From a bacterium (GTDB lineage: Bacteria; Bacteroidota; Ignavibacteria; SZUA-365): a DNA stretch of 64,000 nt. The position numbers and the translations under genes are program-made. Where the stretch lies: positions 124,001-188,000 of the forward strand of contig JAHLLD010000002.1 in the NCBI GenBank assembly GCA_020444325.1, in the 5' to 3' direction. Below the pieces are notes generated by a model that did not search any database, had not been told where the DNA came from, and saw nothing but the letters and a program-made list of their open reading frames with translations. Below, piece after piece: positions 9,000 through 17,345 of this stretch; positions within the stretch are counted from its first letter, which is position 1; each line of letters begins with the position of its first letter.

Positions 9000-10080
9000 G
9001 GGTATCCATCAGGGAATTGAATTGTTCGAAGAGGTAACGGGAGTCGTGCGGACCGGGTGAGGCCTCGGGGTGGTACTGCACTGAGAAGGCGTTGTGCTCT
9101 GATGCACGGAATCCTTCGAGTGTGTTGTCATTGAGATTCCAGTGTGTGATTTCGACGCCAGTCGGCAGTGAGTCTGGATCCACGGCGAAACCGTGATTCT
9201 GACTGGTGATCTCGACTTTTCCGCTTTTGAGATTCTTCACGGGATGATTTACACCCCGATGCCCGAATTTCATTTTGTACGTGCTTCCCCCGAGCGCGAG
9301 CGCAAGCAGCTGATGTCCGAGGCAGATGCCGAACATCGGTTTCTTCCCGAGCAGCTGCCGAACGGTTTCGATGCCGTATGCCACGGCATCCGGATCACCG
9401 GGACCGTTGCTGAGGAAAATCCCATCCGGATTCATGGCGAGTATTTCCTCGCTGCTGCTCTGTGCCGGTACGACGGTCACGTCGCAGCCATGCGACTCAA
9501 GCAGGCGCAGTATGTTGTGTTTTATCCCGAAATCCATCGCGACGACCCGGTATCGCTTCGGGTCGGACGACGGCCAGTGCCAGGCTTCCCCGCAGCTGAC
9601 GATGCGTGCGAGATCCTGTCCGGCCATCGATGGCAGTTCCTGCACACGTTTCAGCAGTTCCTCAACTGCGATGCCCGACGACGAAATGACCCCGTTCATG
9701 GCACCGTCGCTGCGCAGTTTGCGCGTGAGTGCACGCGTATCGATGCCCTGGATGCCGACGATGCCCTGGCGGTCGAGATATTCGGGCAGCGAGGACGTAG
9801 CGCGGTGATTCGAGGGTATGTCGCAGCCGTCGCGAACGACAAAGCCGGCAACCTGGATGCGCCCGCTTTCGACGTCATCCTCATTCACGCCGTAATTCCC
9901 GATATGGGGATATGTCATGGTCACAATCTGACCGCAGTAGGAGGGATCCGTGAGTATTTCCTGGTACCCTGTCATGCCGGTGTTGAAACACACTTCTCCC
10001 TGTGTTTCTCCCACATGACCGAAGGCTGTACCGTGATAGACCGTTCCGTCTTGAAGGACGAGGACAGCAGACTTCTTCAT
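8986..10080 (-). CDS. carA: Carbamoyl-phosphate synthase small subunit (glutaminase)
   Basis: Hydrolyses glutamine and channels ammonia to CarB. The N-terminal small-subunit domain starts [14 protein letters not shown]; the C-terminal class I glutamine amidotransferase domain has the nucleophile in FGICLGHQ and the His-Glu pair in [12 protein letters not shown] choose the ATG at 10080 (364 residues). An upstream in-frame ATG would add 35 residues encoded by a hairpin and a likely promoter, and these do not resemble the family N-terminus. The 3' end overlaps carB by 14 bases. Confidence 0.97.
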   Translation of the reverse strand: MKKSAVLVLQDGTVYHGTAFGHVGETQGEVCFNTGMTGYQEILTDPSYCGQIVTMTYPHIGNYGVNEDDVESGRIQVAGFVVRDGCDIPSNHRATSSLPEYLDRQGIVGIQGIDTRALTRKLRSDGAMNGVISSSGIAVEELLKRVQELPSMAGQDLARIVSCGEAWHWPSSDPKRYRVVAMDFGIKHNILRLLESHGCDVTVVPAQSSSEEILAMNPDGIFLSNGPGDPDAVAYGIETVRQLLGKKPMFGICLGHQLLALALGGSTYKMKFGHRGVNHPVKNLKSGKVEITSQNHGFAVDPDSLPTGVEITHWNLNDNTLEGFRASEHNAFSVQYHPEASPGPHDSRYLFEQFNSLMDTHAKA

Positions 10081-10119
10081 TGACCTGTGTATGTATGGGT
10101 GTGGAAAACGATAATCTCC

Positions 10120-10150
10120 CCAATATAAGAAAATCGTCTGTGCGTTCCGA
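10120..10150 (-). promoter_or_regulatory. Possible carAB promoter
   Basis: Minus strand: TCG (one mismatch to TTG), 20 bases, TATATTGG (one mismatch to TAnnTTTG). The spacing matches the better promoters in this window. Predicted start near 10116 gives a leader of about 36 bases to the carA ATG. Confidence 0.4.
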
Positions 10151-10166
10151 AAATTCTGTAGCGGAA

Positions 10167-10206
10167 GCCGGGGACGTTTCTCCATCTTGCGGAGAAACGC
10201 CCCGGC
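10167..10206 (-). terminator. Long hairpin after the DUF1800-DUF1501 operon
   Basis: A 16-bp stem with a single bulged base: GCCGGGG-A-CGTTTCTCC against GGAGAAACG-CCCCGGC, loop of seven. It begins 20 bases after the DUF1501 stop and precedes the carA promoter. There is no T-run on either strand, so it may be a weak terminator or an mRNA 3'-end stabiliser. Confidence 0.5.
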
Positions 10207-10225
10207 GGATTCCGGTCACTAATGG

Positions 10226-11815
10226 TTAACGAACCAGCACCATGCTGCGGGTTTCCACGGCGCGCGCGGATTCGAGCCGGTACAGGTATGTTCCGCTGCT
10301 GAGGGATGAGGGATTAAAGCGCACTTCATGCGTTCCGGGTGTCATGGATCCATCGACGAGCGTTTTCACCAGTTTCCCCTGGAGATTATACACGTTCAAT
10401 CGAGTCTGTCCCCCTGGTGTCGAAAAGCGAATCGAAGTGCCGGCGGAGCGGGTGAAAGGATTCGGGTAGTTCTGCTCGAGTGCGAAGCCCGCAGGCAGTC
10501 CATTATTGCTTACGCCAACGGGGGCCTGTGAGAAGAGGGGAAGTGTTTCCCACTCGCCCTTGAGAATCAGGGCGGTGCTCGACTCCATCACGCCGAACCA
10601 CTGCCGCAGCACGCTGGCGTACATCTGCTTGAAATCATACTGATGTTTGAGATCACCGTTCCTGTCGAGATCCGAGAGGTCGGGATTGTTTCCGTAGACA
10701 CCGCCGTTGACTTCCGGACCAACAAAGAACATGGGCTGGGCGGTACCATGGTCGGTCCCGGCAGTTCCGTTGGCTTCAACGCGGCGGCCGAATTCCGAGA
10801 TGGTCATGAGCATGACACGGTCGTCCATGCCGAATGCCTTCAGATCGTCGAAGAATGATTTGATCGCATCCGACATGCGTCCGAGCAGACCACTGTGCTT
10901 CGGCGTAGTCCCGCTGTCCTGCTGAGCATGCGTGTCGTATCCCCGCTGGGAAATGACATAGATCGGCGTATCGAGCCCGCCTGCGATCAGCCGCGCAATA
11001 ATCTTCAGCCGCTCGGCGACATCGTTGCCCGTGGTATAAACGTCATGGTTCTCCACCATGTTCGCCGCATCGCGCACGGGCTTGGCGTACTGGTTTGCCT
11101 CCAGTGCGATGTTGCGGATGTACTCGAGTTCGAGTCCTGCAGGCGTACTGGTGTCGGGAGGGTCCCCACCGGAAATATCCGTGCCCGAGATGATGCGGTA
11201 AAAAGTGTCGGGATCATAAATCGCCATGCTCATGCCGAGTTCTTCACCCTGCATCATCAATGAGGTCGTCGTGCCGATTTCGATGGCCAGCGGATGCTCG
11301 GGGGTCACCGCGGGGTCCGGGTACCCCGGATAGCGCAGGTCGAGATAGCGTCCCAGCCAGCCGTCTTCGAGATAGGTGTTTACATCGCTCGGTTTGTTGT
11401 TATTCGAGCCGGTAAACCAGATGTCGGTGGAACGGAAATGCGAGCGATTCGGATTGTCGTAGCCGACGTTCTGGACGACGGCGAGCATGCCGTCGTTGTT
11501 GAGGGATTCGAAGCCGGTCATGGACGGATGGAGTCCGAGCGTATCGCTGAGCGGGAGGGGATTCTGTATTGCCAGCGTGTCGCGAAGATTGTAATACAGG
11601 CTGTCTTCTTTCGGTACGACGGTGTTGAGTCCGTCATTTCCGCCGTCGAGCTGCAGCACCACCAGCACGCGTCCCGTACCTGCGTTCATCGCGGCACGGG
11701 CGAGTGAGGGTGCGTTGGCGTACGCCTTGACGGCGAAGGGCTCGAAAATGCCACCGATCGTCGATGCGGCGACGCCTGCCGCGACACTGGTCTTGACAAA
11801 GTCTCTACGTTTCAT
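10226..11815 (-). CDS. DUF1501 protein with Tat-like leader and T9SS sorting domain
   Basis: Exported protein of the DUF1501 family, related to the alkaline phosphatase/sulfatase fold. The N-terminus MKRRDFVKTSVAAGVAAS is a twin-arginine-type signal. The body holds family motifs LVVLQLDGGNDGLNTVVP, YDTHAQQD and EFGRRVEANGTAGTDHGTAQP. The last ~85 residues are a T9SS type A sorting domain starting FALEQNYPNPF and ending in a beta-rich segment. It follows the DUF1800 gene by 39 bases; the two families are very often paired. Enzymatic activity is unproven. The combination of a Tat-type leader with a T9SS tail is unusual. Confidence 0.92.
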   Translation of the reverse strand: MKRRDFVKTSVAAGVAASTIGGIFEPFAVKAYANAPSLARAAMNAGTGRVLVVLQLDGGNDGLNTVVPKEDSLYYNLRDTLAIQNPLPLSDTLGLHPSMTGFESLNNDGMLAVVQNVGYDNPNRSHFRSTDIWFTGSNNNKPSDVNTYLEDGWLGRYLDLRYPGYPDPAVTPEHPLAIEIGTTTSLMMQGEELGMSMAIYDPDTFYRIISGTDISGGDPPDTSTPAGLELEYIRNIALEANQYAKPVRDAANMVENHDVYTTGNDVAERLKIIARLIAGGLDTPIYVISQRGYDTHAQQDSGTTPKHSGLLGRMSDAIKSFFDDLKAFGMDDRVMLMTISEFGRRVEANGTAGTDHGTAQPMFFVGPEVNGGVYGNNPDLSDLDRNGDLKHQYDFKQMYASVLRQWFGVMESSTALILKGEWETLPLFSQAPVGVSNNGLPAGFALEQNYPNPFTRSAGTSIRFSTPGGQTRLNVYNLQGKLVKTLVDGSMTPGTHEVRFNPSSLSSGTYLYRLESARAVETRSMVLVR

Positions 11816-11854
11816 GTGTGTTTCCTGATGCTTTGTTGAGAAGTGTTCGATCGG

Positions 11855-13483
11855 TCAGCAGAGCTGAGATTCACTGAGGCGAAGGACGGCTTTGAGCAGA
11901 TCCTTCACATGTCCTTCGGCGCCTGGGAGATTGATATTCCACTCGTACTCCGGTGCACCTGCCAGCAGCTTGTCGAGAAGGATTTCAAACTGATTCGTGC
12001 TCAGTTTCAGTGGCACGGCATATTCGATGATGTCCTGGATCAGGGTGCGTGGATTATTGGGATCGGATACGCCTTTCGCGAACTCGATGGCATCAACGCT
12101 GTATTTCGGCGTGCTCTTCATGTTCCCGAGGATCAGTTCGTCCGCCACCGACCAGCGGCTCGCAAGGCGTGATGCGCTGATCCAGCTGCGATAGCCCGGC
12201 CAGCCCTTGACGTTGGGAGCCTCGAGCAGCTGGCAGCCCATGGCGCTGTTCACCTGGTAAATGTACTTGAAGTTGTCGGTGACGATGTCGAGCTGACGGA
12301 TGCTGCCGATGTAATATTCCATCGGAGAGGTGACATGCGCACCGATGTTGGAGGTGTCGAAGAAATGCTCACTGAGGAGGAGGGTGCGAAGCACAGGACG
12401 AATATCCCAGTTGTTCGTTCGCAACAGATCGGCGAGTTGACCGATAATCGTTTCATCGGCAATCTCATAGACGAATTCCCGGTACAGTTTCCGGCAGATG
12501 AAGGATGCGGCTTCAGCGGCATGCTCCTCGAATATGATATCGATGACATCTTCATAGCCCCAGTTGCCTGTGCGGCCCATGAACGTTTTCTCCGTATCGT
12601 CGAAACGGGAAGAGATGAATTCCGCTTCTTTCGGGTCATACGTGTTCGTACCGACGGAACTCGTACCGGTATTCTTCAGTGTCCATCCCGTGAGCGCACG
12701 CGCCGCTTCCTGGATGTCGTCTTCTGTATAGCCGTTTCCTTCCCCGAGGGTGTGGAGCTCCATAAGCTCACGCGCGTAGTTCTCGTTCGGGCGGCGTTTG
12801 GTGTTGTACCAGCCATCGAGATAGACCAACATGGCCGGCGAGATCGTGACATCCTTCACCATCTGTTTGAAATTCCCCAGGTAGTTGTTGCGGAAGAGGT
12901 CGATGAACCAGTAGTTGAAGTGGGGCTGGCGCACGGTAAGCGCTTCGGTGGCCCAGTGGTCATGCCAGAAAAATGTCATTTTCTCGCGAATGGAGAACTC
13001 CTGATTGAGCATAAGCCCTGTCCACCATTCGCGCATTTCCTGAAGACGATCACGATTCGTGCGGTCATTGTTGGTATTGTCGTACCAGTAATCCTCGTTG
13101 ATCCAGCTGCCGGGGGCTGCTGGCGGGGTTCCACTCATGAGCAGCATGTCGACGACCTCCGCCGGTGTCTTCTCCATTGCCATGTCGATATCCGCCCGTT
13201 TCGCACCGAACATGGTGCGTCGGATCAGATACCCGACACGCTGCTCGTCCCATGGTTTTTCCGGCGTGGGGGAATAGGGATCGAGTCCGGATGTCACAAG
13301 CCGCGGCAAAGCTGTCGGTTCAGGCAAACCCTTGAGGCTTGCTTCCCGTTCGGCGAGTACAGCCTGGTGTACGCGTGCAACGTCCGGCCGGGACGCTGCT
13401 CCGGCTGCGACTGCAGCTTCGCCCCCCGTTGTCCCGTTCGCGGTAGCCAGAACAGCGGGTGAGAGGAAGGATCGTCTATCCAT
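11855..13483 (-). CDS. DUF1800 family exported protein
   Basis: A 542-residue DUF1800 protein. The N-terminus MDRRSFLSPAVLATANG again looks like a Tat leader (RRSFL). The domain runs from about residue 80 (VGYLIRRTMFGAKRADID) to the end, with family motifs WWTGLMLNQEFSIREKMTFFWHDHW, NENYARELMELHTLGEGNGYTEDDIQEAARALTGW split over the middle, and NVKGWPGYRSWI near the C-terminus. It lacks the T9SS domain of its partner. First gene of a two-gene operon, driven by the promoter at 13534-13560. Biochemical role unknown; the pair is common in environmental bacteria. Confidence 0.92.
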   Translation of the reverse strand: MDRRSFLSPAVLATANGTTGGEAAVAAGAASRPDVARVHQAVLAEREASLKGLPEPTALPRLVTSGLDPYSPTPEKPWDEQRVGYLIRRTMFGAKRADIDMAMEKTPAEVVDMLLMSGTPPAAPGSWINEDYWYDNTNNDRTNRDRLQEMREWWTGLMLNQEFSIREKMTFFWHDHWATEALTVRQPHFNYWFIDLFRNNYLGNFKQMVKDVTISPAMLVYLDGWYNTKRRPNENYARELMELHTLGEGNGYTEDDIQEAARALTGWTLKNTGTSSVGTNTYDPKEAEFISSRFDDTEKTFMGRTGNWGYEDVIDIIFEEHAAEAASFICRKLYREFVYEIADETIIGQLADLLRTNNWDIRPVLRTLLLSEHFFDTSNIGAHVTSPMEYYIGSIRQLDIVTDNFKYIYQVNSAMGCQLLEAPNVKGWPGYRSWISASRLASRWSVADELILGNMKSTPKYSVDAIEFAKGVSDPNNPRTLIQDIIEYAVPLKLSTNQFEILLDKLLAGAPEYEWNINLPGAEGHVKDLLKAVLRLSESQLC

Positions 13484-13533
13484 AACCTTGTACCTGAGTG
13501 TGAAAGAATTGTCGTCTGACGGTAATACGACAT

Positions 13534-13560
13534 ATTATATCCAAAAAAGTTTCATGTCAA
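13534..13560 (-). promoter_or_regulatory. Sigma70-like promoter for the DUF1800-DUF1501 operon
   Basis: Minus strand: perfect TTGACA (13555-13560) and TATAAT (13534-13539), separated by 15 bases, with an in-register TAATAT giving a 17-base spacing. The predicted start lies about 44 bases before the DUF1800 ATG. This differs from the other promoters seen here. Confidence 0.5.
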
Positions 13561-13666
13561 GCGTAAGAAAGTGGCTGTCTGCATGGAACTGCCGATTCCA
13601 CGTGCTATTCTCACGCGCATCGTGTATGTTAGGCAAACACGTACACAACAACGCAGCGGTTGAGCA

Positions 13667-14839
13667 GTGGCGATAGCGATAGCGGCGGATAGCAACATCC
13701 CGTTCATCTCCGAGGCATGCGATGGTATCGGCGATGTGCGGCTCTATGATGTGCGCGACGAGGTGGAGACGCGTGAATGCGTGGCTTCTGCCGAAGTCCT
13801 GCTCTGCCGTTCGACGCTTCGTATAGATGAACAACTCCTCGAAGATACGCAGGTGCGCTTCGTAGCGACAGCGACCTCGGGAACGGATCATCTGGATCTT
13901 GCCTGGCTAGAAGCGCAGGGCATTCCATGGGCCTCCGCGGGGGGAAGCAACGCGCGTTCCGTCGCGGAGTGGCTGGCAGCTGTTCTGCTCGAACTGCATG
14001 TGCGTGAGAGGACCGATCTCGTCGCAGCTGATATCGGCATTGTGGGTGTGGGACATGTGGGAAGCCAGGTCGCGGATATCGCACGTGCACTCGGACTGCG
14101 CATGGTGCTGAACGATCCTCCACGTAGCGCGCGCGGCGAAAAACCTCTTCCATGGAGCGATATCCGGTTCTCTCCGCTGGACGAACTTCTGCATTGTGCC
14201 ATTCTGACGCTTCATACCCCGTTGACCTCCGCAGATCCCTTCCCGACGCGGCAGCTTATCGGTGAGCGACGCCTCTCGATGCTGCCACCTTCAGCAACGG
14301 TTATCAATGCTGCGCGCGGGGAAGTGCTGGATCCGGAAGCAGTGCCACGGTGGAGGCGCTGGGAGGGTGGTGCACTCGTTCTCGACGTGTACCCCGGCGA
14401 GCCGGGAATCGATCCAGCGCTGGTCGACGTGGCGGATATCGCGACACCGCATGTGGCCGGGCATTCCCTCGATGGAAAACTGCTGGGTACGCAGATGGTA
14501 CACGACGCCCTCTGCGACTGGCTGGATATCGAGCATCCCTGGAATTTTGAGCAATACCTTCCCGAATCCGGCGCCATCGTGCCGGCCGCGGGGACAAAAG
14601 CAGTCTCGCCGTTTGCAGAGGTGCATGAGGTCGTTCGCCAGGTGGTGCCGATCCAACGTGATGATGCGTCCCTGCGTGCAATTATGCAGAAAGTGCATAA
14701 AGAGCGCGGGGTGGCCTTCAAATCACTCAGGGCGGAATACCCGGTGCGCAGGGAATTCCGCAGAATTCCGCTCGAACGCAGCCAATTCTCCGGTGAAGCG
14801 GTGCTGATGCTCGAGGCGCTGGGCTTCCAACTCATGTGA
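13667..14839 (+). CDS. pdxB: Erythronate-4-phosphate dehydrogenase
   Basis: Second step of the DXP-dependent (PdxB/PdxA/PdxJ) pyridoxal phosphate pathway: oxidises 4-phosphoerythronate with NAD. The protein is a D-2-hydroxyacid dehydrogenase with the NAD fold IGIVGVGHVGSQVADIA, the substrate-side motif ATATSGTDHLD, NAARGEVLD and the PdxB-specific catalytic region DVYPGEPGIDPALVDVADIATPHVAGHS, followed by a C-terminal dimerisation extension of ~90 residues that separates PdxB from other family members. Start is GTG with no strong ribosome site. Stand-alone gene, divergent from the DUF1800 operon. Confidence 0.93.
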   Translation: MAIAIAADSNIPFISEACDGIGDVRLYDVRDEVETRECVASAEVLLCRSTLRIDEQLLEDTQVRFVATATSGTDHLDLAWLEAQGIPWASAGGSNARSVAEWLAAVLLELHVRERTDLVAADIGIVGVGHVGSQVADIARALGLRMVLNDPPRSARGEKPLPWSDIRFSPLDELLHCAILTLHTPLTSADPFPTRQLIGERRLSMLPPSATVINAARGEVLDPEAVPRWRRWEGGALVLDVYPGEPGIDPALVDVADIATPHVAGHSLDGKLLGTQMVHDALCDWLDIEHPWNFEQYLPESGAIVPAAGTKAVSPFAEVHEVVRQVVPIQRDDASLRAIMQKVHKERGVAFKSLRAEYPVRREFRRIPLERSQFSGEAVLMLEALGFQLM

Positions 14840-14930
14840 TGCGACCTTCATGGCCTGTTCTGCATCATACGAAAGGAACAGGCAGACACGGTTCAGATCT
14901 CCAAACTTCCATACCATTTTCGAGGTTACC

Positions 14931-15149
14931 ATGGATATCAGTCGCGAAAGCATCATCGAAGATCTCGTGGAAAAATATCCCGATGCGGTAACCTTTCTTA
15001 TGGAGAAAGGGATTCGCTGTCTGCGCTGTGGCGAGCCCATCTGGGGAACACTCGGTTCCGCAATGGATGAAAAGGATTTTCCCATTGACAGGCAGATGGT
15101 CATCGTCAAGGAACTGCGCAGCTTTCTCCAGGAGAAAGCTGTGTCCTGA
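14931..15149 (+). CDS. DUF1858 domain protein
   Basis: A 72-residue protein. It matches the DUF1858 pattern: an N-terminal helix (ESIIEDLVEKYPDAVTFLMEKGIRC) then a two-cysteine turn CLRCGEPIWGTLGSA. DUF1858 domains occur alone or fused to redox and hybrid-cluster proteins; a role in metal or redox binding is suspected but unproven. I use the ATG at 14931 because an earlier in-frame ATG adds residues unlike the family. A TlpA-like thioredoxin follows after 42 bases, so the two are probably cotranscribed. Confidence 0.8.
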   Translation: MDISRESIIEDLVEKYPDAVTFLMEKGIRCLRCGEPIWGTLGSAMDEKDFPIDRQMVIVKELRSFLQEKAVS

Positions 15150-15191
15150 ACAAGGCAATAAGGAATTTTTCATACGCAGCGTTGGAGTATT

Positions 15192-15797
15192 ATGAGCAAA
15201 GTCAGTAAAAAAAGCAGCGGTGGCAGCAAGCGGAAAGTGGAGAAGAAATCACTCAGTCCTTTCGCATGGGTTATCACCGCATTTGCCGTCGTCATCGTCG
15301 GCATTCTTCTGATCAACAAACTCAACGAGCCCGAGCCTTCGACCATGGTGCAGCAGGCGGCCGTGCAGAACGGCAGCGCCGGTGGCAGTGCCGCCCCTGG
15401 ATTTTCCCTCCCCGCAGTCTCCGGTGGCAGCAAGTCCCTCTCCGATTATCGCGGCAAGGTCGTCATGCTCAACTTCTGGGCAACCTGGTGTGGACCCTGT
15501 AAGCGTGAAATCCCCGATTTCATCGAGATGCAGGAAGCATTCAGGGATGACGGTTTCGAGATCGTTGGCGTGTCCCTCGATCAGCCCGGTGAAGAATCAA
15601 AGGTGGCCCAGTTCGTGAGCCAGGCCGGTATCAACTATGATATCCTTCACGGCAACGGAGAGATCGCGCAGGCCTACGGCGGCGTGCGCAGCATTCCCAC
15701 CACCTTCCTGCTCGACAGGGATGGGAACATCGTCTCCTCGAAGGTTGGATTGCAGCCGAAATCGGCCTGGGAGAGCCAGATCAAGGAACTGCTTTGA
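15192..15797 (+). CDS. Membrane-anchored TlpA/ResA-like thioredoxin
   Basis: Thiol-disulfide oxidoreductase facing the periplasm. A lysine-rich cytoplasmic tail (residues 1-24) precedes one uncleaved membrane helix (about 27-45), a Gly/Ser linker, and a thioredoxin fold with active site NFWATWCGPCKREIP and the cis-proline loop SIPTTFLLD. The family handles apocytochrome c or other extracytoplasmic cysteines; with multiheme cytochromes and DsbD encoded nearby, a role in cytochrome maturation is plausible but not shown. A probable bidirectional terminator follows within a repeat. Confidence 0.93.
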   Translation: MSKVSKKSSGGSKRKVEKKSLSPFAWVITAFAVVIVGILLINKLNEPEPSTMVQQAAVQNGSAGGSAAPGFSLPAVSGGSKSLSDYRGKVVMLNFWATWCGPCKREIPDFIEMQEAFRDDGFEIVGVSLDQPGEESKVAQFVSQAGINYDILHGNGEIAQAYGGVRSIPTTFLLDRDGNIVSSKVGLQPKSAWESQIKELL

Positions 15798-15809
15798 TAT
15801 CTGGTTGAG

Positions 15810-15936
15810 CACAAAGACTCGAAGACGCGAAGACGCGAAGACTCGAAGACGCGAAGGAAATTTTAAGCCCCCGTTGCCATGAGCGCGACGGGGGCTTCAA
15901 ATATTATTCGTCTCTTTGCGTCTTGCTGTCTTCGTG
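15810..15936. repeat. Degenerate 8-bp tandem repeat inside an imperfect long inverted repeat
   Basis: Five near-identical 8-bp units (ACTCGAAG/ACGCGAAG) occupy 15817-15856. Their flank CACAAAGAC...ACGCG (15810-15837) is inverted at 15909-15936 (CGTCTCTTTGCG...CTTCGTG), with 21 of 28 positions paired by my count. The terminator hairpin 15865-15897 sits in the loop. Confidence 0.75.
15865..15897. terminator. Terminator-like hairpin between convergent genes
   Basis: Perfect 10-bp stem AAGCCCCCGT/ACGGGGGCTT with a 13-base loop. AAAATTT follows it on the minus strand and CAAATATT on the plus strand, so T-runs are weak. Its position between the convergent TlpA-like and acyltransferase genes supports a bidirectional terminator. 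Confidence 0.7.
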
Positions 15937-15948
15937 ATCGGCAGGATC

Positions 15949-17127
15949 CTAAGCGAAGAGCAGGACGGTAGCGAGTACGACCATGGCCGCGTAAGGGAGA
16001 TAGCGGTACACGACGGTTTGCTGCCGCTTTTGTGTATGCATCCAGTAGGCTGTCAGTGTGGTCGCGAGGAGGAGGATGGTAATGATGCCCAGCACGGGTT
16101 CGAGCATAAGCGTTTTGCCGAAGGTCTGTCGGAGACCGGGCATCCAGGCTGAGCCGTAGAGTACGACAATGTGGGAGACGTAAATGAAAAGCGTATGCTG
16201 TCCGGCAACGGGAATGATGCGGGGAATCCGGTTCGTATGCTGAAGCATGTAGCCGATGATGGACCACAGCATGAGCACCCAGCCGAGGCGGCTGAAGCTC
16301 AACCATATGCTGGAGGATCCACCTTCAAACGTCAGCTGCCAGTGCAGCACTTCACGGGGGATGAAGAATGCAAGGAGCAACGCAGCGCCGGCGAGACCGT
16401 AATAGAGCGGCAGTTGCGCGGTGCGACCTTCTTCTTGCCAGCGCATGTACAGTGCGGCTGCCGCAGCGCCGAGGAACATGAATCCCGAGAATGGGAAAAT
16501 GGGGAACCAGGAACCTGTGGCGGTGCTCATCCATGCGGCGAACCACAACGGGGTGTGCGCTGCCCAGTCTACGGTGTACACGAGAGGTGCCACGAAAATG
16601 AAAAACAGTCCGATACCCAGGGCGGAAGCAAACAGCCGCTGCCTGTTGCTTGCAATCATGAAGAGGGAGAACATCCCCAGCAATGTGACGGCCATGAGCC
16701 GGAGCACATCGACATGGAAGAAGCGATACCAGCGTTCTGCCTGGAGGCTGAACATGTCGCTGAGTGAACCGGCTGGCAGGTGCATCAGCGAACCGATCAG
16801 GAAAAGCACTCCGATCCACCGCAGACGGCGGAAAATGACACTGCGGGGAAGCGTTCCCTCGTCCATCTTCCGGAAGGTGGCAATCACATAGGCAAAGCCG
16901 GAGCCAAATAGAAAAATCGGCGCGGTGAGCCCACGATTGAACTGCCAGATGTTGAACAGGAGGTTGTCGCTGTTGTAATAGGACTTCGTAAGCAGCGCGT
17001 CAATGGTGTGTCCCTGAATCATCATGAACACCGCCCAGGCGCGCATCACATCCAGCAGAATGATGCGTTTGTTGTTTTTCAGAGTATTATCCAAGGTCTT
17101 CAGATCGCAATCAGCTCTTATAAACAC
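15949..17127 (-). CDS. Polytopic membrane acyltransferase (heparan-alpha-glucosaminide N-acetyltransferase / DUF1624-like)
   Basis: Integral membrane protein with about ten hydrophobic helices. The first helix has the family signature RIILLDVMRAWAVFMMIQGHT, whose His is the proposed acyl-carrying residue in HGSNAT-type enzymes; LTAPIFLFGSGFAYV and a late helix VAGQHTLFIYVSHIVVLYG also fit. The likely job is acetylation of an envelope glycan or lipid. The start is uncertain: 17127 is a GTG without a ribosome site, and a TTG at 17094 would give an N-terminus closer to the family. A terminator-like hairpin lies just upstream (17160-17190). Confidence 0.75.
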   Translation of the reverse strand: MFIRADCDLKTLDNTLKNNKRIILLDVMRAWAVFMMIQGHTIDALLTKSYYNSDNLLFNIWQFNRGLTAPIFLFGSGFAYVIATFRKMDEGTLPRSVIFRRLRWIGVLFLIGSLMHLPAGSLSDMFSLQAERWYRFFHVDVLRLMAVTLLGMFSLFMIASNRQRLFASALGIGLFFIFVAPLVYTVDWAAHTPLWFAAWMSTATGSWFPIFPFSGFMFLGAAAAALYMRWQEEGRTAQLPLYYGLAGAALLLAFFIPREVLHWQLTFEGGSSSIWLSFSRLGWVLMLWSIIGYMLQHTNRIPRIIPVAGQHTLFIYVSHIVVLYGSAWMPGLRQTFGKTLMLEPVLGIITILLLATTLTAYWMHTQKRQQTVVYRYLPYAAMVVLATVLLFA

Positions 17128-17159
17128 ACAAATTACGGGAATACTTCGCCCTATTCAAG

Positions 17160-17190
17160 AAAAAAAGAGCTTCCTTGCAGCGGGCTCTTT
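17160..17190 (-). terminator. Rho-independent terminator-like hairpin upstream of the acyltransferase gene
   Basis: Minus strand: AAAAGAGC, 13-base loop, GCTCTTTT continuing into TTCTTG. No minus-strand gene ends here; the hairpin lies in the leader of the acyltransferase gene, between divergent genes. AAGAGCT at 17113-17119 (minus) could pair with the same arm instead. It may be an attenuator or chance. Confidence 0.45.
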
Positions 17191-17345
17191 TCCTCCTCTC
17201 AGGCCTATTTCTTATTTTACTGATTCGTCAATTTGCTGCCGGGTGTACGGGACCGCGGTGACATGCGGAATCTGATACCGCTGATACGCGATGTCCCAAC
17301 GCACGCAGCACGCTTGTCCATTTCATACAGGATACCGGAGTTTAC

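Noticed and set aside
7467-9020. 517-codon plus-strand frame opposite carB
   Set aside because: Antisense shadow of the unmistakable carB coding sequence.
10081-10185. 35-residue N-terminal extension of CarA
   Set aside because: It would be encoded by a likely promoter and part of a strong hairpin, and does not resemble CarA N-termini.
13602-13632. Possible pdxB promoter GTG-N20-TATGTTAG
   Set aside because: Three mismatches to the pattern used for the other promoters; too weak to call.
15810-15860. Short tandem repeats suggesting a CRISPR or replication iteron array
   Set aside because: 8-bp units without spacers; no replication protein or cas gene nearby; fits the word-repeat elements seen elsewhere in the window.
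17221-17345. GGGACCGCGG upstream of valS resembling a T-box antiterminator element
   Set aside because: Only a partial match to the T-box consensus, no terminator follows before the valS ATG, and no specifier stem-loop was recognisable.
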